From an uncultured Paracoccaceae bacterium (GTDB lineage Bacteria; Pseudomonadota; Alphaproteobacteria; Rhodobacterales; Rhodobacteraceae): a stretch of 8,470 bases of DNA. The position numbers and the translations under genes are program-made. Shown piece after piece: positions 5,405 through 8,470 of the stretch (position 1 is the first letter of the stretch; each line of letters starts with the position of its first letter). Under the pieces are notes generated by a model. The model had not been told where the DNA came from. It saw nothing but the letters and a program-made list of their open reading frames with translations, and searched no databases. The stretch lies in assembly GCA_937900975.1 (NCBI GenBank), contig CALCPC010000256.1, positions 1 to 8,470 of the forward strand. The letters run 5' to 3'.

Positions 5405-7039
5405 CTACTCGAACGCCTCTGCGACCACGAACCGTTTGAACGCCGTTTGCAGGACCCGCGTCGCGAGGCCCGCAATCGCGCTGAGCGTGACCCAAGCGGC
5501 CAGCGCGGGCAGGGTCCACGCCGGTTTCAGGGTCACAAACGCAAACACCCCAACGCCAACCGCCACGGAAACCGCCACAAGGATGATCACCGTTTTGACG
5601 ATGAATTCGACCATCGCACGACCGAGAAACTCAAAATCCGCCCGCCCCATTGGCACGAGTTTTGTCGGAAACAGCAAGAAAATCGTGTTCTCAACCGCGT
5701 AGATCAGCAGCATGAGGGGAAGCGCGAAGACCGCAAGCGCCAGTGCCATGGCCGCGCCGACACGGTCTTCGAACAGCAGAAGGCTTAAGATCATTGTCAG
5801 GGCCACGGCATAAGACAACAGCACCTGCACCACGAGTTGCCCCGCGCAGATGCGCCAGGGGGCGATGGGCAAGGTCTTGTAGGTCTCCATCCGGCTGAGG
5901 TCGCCGCGAAAGTCGCAGATCAGGCTGCGCGGGACGATGAAGGCAAAAAAGAAAAGGATCATCACCAAGGCGCGGTCATCGGTGATCGGAATGCCAAAGG
6001 TTGCCGTCAGCGGTCCCGCCGCGGCGGCGATGGCCAGGAAGACGGCGACAACCTTTGCGGAGTTGCGGACCGCCTTGATCGATTGGCGCCAGGCTATGGG
6101 GCCCAAGCCGCCCAAGCGCGGCGCGCGGGGGATCGAGCGGATCTCGGCCTTTTCGGTGGCCCAGAACGATCCGCCTTGTTTCATCCGCTCCCACCGGTCG
6201 CTCTGGCGGGTGACCTCCTTCAAGGAGCGCTCGGACGTGCGGCCGTCGAGCCGGATAACCGCCCACAAGAGCACGCCATTGATCAGGAGCGCGGCGATGG
6301 CCCACACCGCCAGATCGGACAAACCGGCCCTTGCAAGAAAGAGCTCGGCAAACACGATGTAAGGCAGCAGGAGGGCGGTGCCGAGCCAGGAGTGGCGCAC
6401 ATCCGACAGCAGGCCATAGACGGTGCGGTCCGGGGCTGCCCAGGCGTGGGCCATGGCGATGATCGCGATGGCGAAGACGGCCGCAGATACCGGCCATTTC
6501 AGCCGCGCAAACCTGTTGCGCTCAAGCGTCTGCCACGCCATGCCGACGGCGGCACTGTTCAGCTGAACGAAAAGGAGTGTCAGGAACGCGGCGGTAAAGG
6601 CCGACAGAACCGACCCGGTTTGCGCCTGAGCAAAGGGGGCAATAAGCGCCGCGCTCAACCCCGCACCTGTCGCATAGGCGATGAACTTGTAAAGGATCAG
6701 GTCGCGACGGCTGAACGGTCCGACGAAAAGGTAGTTGATCTCGGTCGGTGAGAAATGAAACGATGGCCCTGTGGTCAGCAGCACCGTCAGCACCGTCATC
6801 CCAAGCAGGGCAAACGGCATGAAGGTGCTGATCTGATTGCCAAGCGTCTCGGTGTCGAGGCCGGACATCTCGAAAAGCGGAGCATCTGGCGCCAGATCCC
6901 CCGAAGCGATCAGCAGGGCAAGAACGCCGCCCAGCGCCACAAGAACCAGGGCGCCGCGCAGGCTGACCACCTGCATCAGGCGCAGGCGAAGCGCGCCGCG
7001 CAGACGCATGGCCAGAAGGCGAAGAAGCGTTGCATCCAT
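5405..7039 (-). CDS. ABC transporter permease, putative ABC exporter family (EcsB-like)
   Basis: This 544-residue membrane protein belongs, by its layout and by the stretch FHFSPTEINYLFVGPFSRRD (residues 94-113) followed by LILYK, to the 'putative ABC exporter' (PF16962) permeases. These are large two-halved proteins that pair with an EcsA-like ATPase. A short basic N terminus precedes about a dozen hydrophobic segments. A soluble charged stretch near the middle (RTSERSLKEVTRQSDRWERMKQGG) separates the halves. The second half includes PRSLICDFRGDLSRMETYKTLPI, a cytoplasmic loop that may contact the ATPase. The ATG lies 3 bp after the ATPase stop, with GGTGA 10 nt upstream, so the two are one operon. 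It contains no ATP-binding motifs of its own. The substrate is unknown; relatives are linked to envelope or secretion phenotypes, which does not fix the role here. Confidence 0.85.
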   Translation of the reverse strand: MDATLLRLLAMRLRGALRLRLMQVVSLRGALVLVALGGVLALLIASGDLAPDAPLFEMSGLDTETLGNQISTFMPFALLGMTVLTVLLTTGPSFHFSPTEINYLFVGPFSRRDLILYKFIAYATGAGLSAALIAPFAQAQTGSVLSAFTAAFLTLLFVQLNSAAVGMAWQTLERNRFARLKWPVSAAVFAIAIIAMAHAWAAPDRTVYGLLSDVRHSWLGTALLLPYIVFAELFLARAGLSDLAVWAIAALLINGVLLWAVIRLDGRTSERSLKEVTRQSDRWERMKQGGSFWATEKAEIRSIPRAPRLGGLGPIAWRQSIKAVRNSAKVVAVFLAIAAAAGPLTATFGIPITDDRALVMILFFFAFIVPRSLICDFRGDLSRMETYKTLPIAPWRICAGQLVVQVLLSYAVALTMILSLLLFEDRVGAAMALALAVFALPLMLLIYAVENTIFLLFPTKLVPMGRADFEFLGRAMVEFIVKTVIILVAVSVAVGVGVFAFVTLKPAWTLPALAAWVTLSAIAGLATRVLQTAFKRFVVAEAFE

Positions 7040-7042
7040 CGC

Positions 7043-7789
7043 TTAGGCGTCACCCGTCATATGATCTTGCGTGATCGTGAAGTAAGCCGCCTCCAGGGCC
7101 GAATTGCTGTCGGATTGCCCGAACTCTGCAAGGACATCGTCCATGGTGCCGAACCGCCGGCACTGGCCCAGGTTCAGCCCCATCAGATGCGTGCACAAGG
7201 TCTCAAACAGGCTTAAAAGATGTGAGCTGATGATGATGGCGGCGCCGTCCTGCGCGCGGTCGCGGATGGCCTGCTGGATGCCGCGGATCCCCTGGGGGTC
7301 GAGCCCGGTCAGCGGTTCATCGAAAAGGATGGCTTTCGGGTCGTGCAGAAAGGCGCAGGCAATGGCCACTTTCTGGCGCATCCCGCGGGACAGGTTGTGC
7401 ACCAGCGTATCGCGCTTGTGCGACAGCTCAAAGGAGCCAAGCAGCGTCTCGGCGCGCTCCTCAAACGCCGCGACCTTATAGGCGGCGGCGGTGAAGGCCA
7501 GATGCTCCCAAACCGTGAGCGTGTCGAAAAGCCGTGGATCGTCAGGGATATAGCCCAGATTACGCTTGGCCGCGATCGGGGTTCTGACAATGTCATGGCC
7601 CGCGATAGAGATCTGCCCGGCGGTCGGCGGAACAATGCCGCACAGGGCGCGCAACGTCGTCGTCTTCCCCGCGCCGTTCGGCCCGACAAGTCCCAAGATC
7701 TGCCCAGGTCCCACCGTGAAGCTAAGGTCCCTGACGGCGGAAAAACCGCTGTAGTTTTTGCTGAAGTTCGTGACTGTGAGCATCGCCAT
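7043..7789 (-). CDS. ABC transporter ATP-binding protein (EcsA-like)
   Basis: This 248-residue protein is a single complete ABC ATPase domain. Walker A is GPNGAGKTT (residues 36-44), the signature is LSRGM (133-137), Walker B is AILFDEP (153-159) with catalytic Glu158, the D-loop is GLDP, and the switch His190 lies in SSHLL. The Q-loop reads YIPDDP (80-85), with Asp where most ABC ATPases have Gln, a variant seen in EcsA/ABC-2-type groups. It is followed after 3 bp by its permease. Two starts are possible: ATG at 7789 or ATG at 7783 (two codons shorter); neither has a strong ribosome site, though GAG sits 9 nt before the second. The start lies 31 bp from repeat copy B, so the promoter probably lies in or beyond that repeat. 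Family call firm, substrate unknown. Confidence 0.93.
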   Translation of the reverse strand: MAMLTVTNFSKNYSGFSAVRDLSFTVGPGQILGLVGPNGAGKTTTLRALCGIVPPTAGQISIAGHDIVRTPIAAKRNLGYIPDDPRLFDTLTVWEHLAFTAAAYKVAAFEERAETLLGSFELSHKRDTLVHNLSRGMRQKVAIACAFLHDPKAILFDEPLTGLDPQGIRGIQQAIRDRAQDGAAIIISSHLLSLFETLCTHLMGLNLGQCRRFGTMDDVLAEFGQSDSNSALEAAYFTITQDHMTGDA

Positions 7790-7819
7790 GTGCTCGAAAG
7801 CCTGTGACCGCGCAAGATA

Positions 7820-7863
7820 GGGCGTTTTCCGTTCAGGGTGATGCTGAGGCCCTCAGAAAATGC
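7820..7863 (+). repeat. 44-bp dispersed repeat, copy B
   Basis: It aligns without gaps to copies A and C over 44 bp, starting GGGCGTTTTCCGTTCA and ending CTCAGAAAATGC. GCGTTTTC and GAAAATGC can pair with one G-U on the plus strand. Inside it CTGAGG (7844-7849) and CCTCAG (7851-7856) form a perfect 6-bp stem. The next 13 bases, GTTCAAGATCAGC, share GTTCAAGATCA with copy C. It lies just upstream of the ABC operon. Confidence 0.8.
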
Positions 7864-7871
7864 GTTCAAGA

Positions 7872-7886
7872 TCAGCATGATGCTGA
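7872..7886. repeat. 15-bp palindrome attached to repeat copy B
   Basis: TCAGCAT and ATGCTGA are perfectly inverted around a single G. GATGCTGA occurs here and again inside copy B at 7840-7847, so the two parts may be related. It could be the second hairpin of a larger repeat unit or a regulator-binding dyad upstream of the ABC genes. Confidence 0.45.
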
Positions 7887-8055
7887 CCGTGCGCAGACAT
7901 TCTTGGGTAAATTTTGTCGGGAATTGTCCGCAATCGCGACGGTTGTTCCCGATCTTGGGGCAAACGCTTGTCTTGCCGCATCACGGATTTGCGCAAGATC
8001 GCATGACAGGCGATCCGGCGTTCTCCGCGCCGCCCCTGTCGTCCGGCCGGCCAAT

Positions 8056-8345
8056 TCAGGCCCATCCTAGGGGCAACAGAAGGTCGGCGATGTCGTTGGT
8101 CGGGATGCGGAAATCCGGCACCTCTTCCCTGTTGCACATGACGCCCACGCCACCCTATTCCCCGGGCCAGTGGGTCGACCGGGCCGCAAAGCCGTCGATA
8201 CTGCCGGAGGTCATTTTGGTAAGCGCTCGCCCGGGCCTGTTGATGCACGGGCTGATCCCGGTGGGCCCAGTGACAACCCCGTGTTCGAAGAGACGCCGCT
8301 GTCTCTCGGCACGCAGCCCGGCGGCGCATTGGAACGGCCCAATGA
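8056..8345 (-). pseudogene. Decayed C-terminal fragment resembling beta-lactamase-family serine hydrolase
   Basis: Read on the minus strand in one frame, the segment gives FEHGVVTGPTGISP, then SGSIDGFAARSTHWPGE, an in-frame TAG at 8155-8157, then GGVGVMCNREEVPDF and TNDIADLLLPLGWA before TGA at 8056-8058. Across the stop this resembles the C-terminal end of PF00144 serine hydrolases/esterases. There a G-x-x-x-GF turn leads to a strand ending in (V)xxLCN and a last helix like IADLLL. The N-terminal part with the catalytic SxxK and YxN motifs is absent. The fragment meets repeat copy C at its upstream end and lies between copies B and C. No start or ribosome site is visible, so it is non-functional as seen. 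The family call is from memory of the pattern and is moderate. Confidence 0.4.
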
Positions 8346-8456
8346 GAGCGTTTTCCGTCCAAAGCAGGGCAGCCTTCATTAGAAAACGCGTTCAAGATCA
8401 TCAGGATACCGATCTTGAGGCAGCGATGTCTGATCCAATGGGAACGGCAATGCTCT
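8345..8456. repeat. ~112-bp composite palindromic element containing copy C
   Basis: The left end AGAGCGTTTTCCG is matched, inverted, by the right end: the complement of 8441-8458 reads CTAGAGCATTGCCGTTCC, close to CTAGAGCATTTTCCGTTC at copy A. Within it CAAGATC (8393-8399) and GATCTTG (8411-8417) form a perfect 7-bp stem with an 11-nt loop. No reading frame in it looks like a gene. It is consistent with a small non-autonomous palindromic element. Confidence 0.5.
8346..8389 (+). repeat. 44-bp dispersed repeat, copy C
   Basis: It starts GAGCGTTTTCCGTCCA and ends TTAGAAAACGC, with perfect 8-bp inverted ends GCGTTTTC/GAAAACGC. It shares AAAGCAGG in the middle with copy A and the downstream GTTCAAGATCA with copy B. 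It marks the upstream edge of the serine-hydrolase remnant. Confidence 0.8.
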
Positions 8457-8470
8457 AGCCCGCCATCACC

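Noticed and set aside
5837..6751. 304-residue plus-strand open frame opposite the ABC permease
   Set aside because: It is low-complexity, hydrophilic and Gly/Arg/Gln-rich, and antisense to a well supported permease.
7820..8389. CRISPR array
   Set aside because: The repeats are imperfect, self-inverted, unevenly spaced by hundreds to thousands of bases, and have no cas genes nearby.
7309..8401. Minus-strand frames beginning with ILNAFS...GKR at 7878 and 8401
   Set aside because: The shared N-terminal peptide is just the translation of repeat copies B and C; the rest is a shadow frame, so neither is treated as a gene.

Overview
This is a GC-rich window with strongly G/C-biased third codon positions. 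Its gene content (a TRAP transporter with a COG5631-type MarR regulator, CopC/CopD, and an 'ABC_export' ABC pair) suggests an alphaproteobacterium, most likely of the Rhodobacterales/Roseobacter group. That placement rests on gene families and composition, not on a marker gene.

Layout. 1-2332 (+): the end of a TRAP operon, with the C-terminal part of a DctP solute-binding protein, then the small (DctQ) and large (DctM) membrane subunits. 2350-2865 (-): a winged-helix MarR-family regulator convergent with dctM, with a promoter-like sequence and an imperfect dyad at its 5' side. 2866-3377: a gene-poor stretch with broken open frames on the minus strand, perhaps a decayed gene. 3423-4642 (-): a two-gene copper operon, copC then copD, coupled by a TTGA overlap. 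4643-5404: 760 bp with no recognised gene and two weak minus-strand frames. 5405-7789 (-): a two-gene ABC exporter, ATPase then permease, 3 bp apart. 7790-8470: no intact gene, but two copies of a 44-bp dispersed repeat flanking a decayed fragment that looks like the C-terminal end of a beta-lactamase-family serine hydrolase.

How the parts work together. DctPQM is one secondary uptake system. The periplasmic binding protein captures a substrate (probably an organic acid, not determinable here) and the Q/M membrane complex imports it with an ion gradient. The neighbouring regulator is a candidate controller. CopC and CopD form a periplasm/inner-membrane copper-handling pair. The ABC pair is a separate EcsAB-like transporter of unknown substrate.

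The most interesting unexplained signal is the 44-bp repeat. Its three copies (3378-3421, 7820-7863, 8346-8389) have inverted GCGTTTTC/GAAAACGC-like ends. One abuts the copD stop codon, one lies 31 bp before the ABC operon, and one forms the left part of a ~112-bp element with inverted outer ends. I saw no clear evidence of a wholly new multi-gene system.
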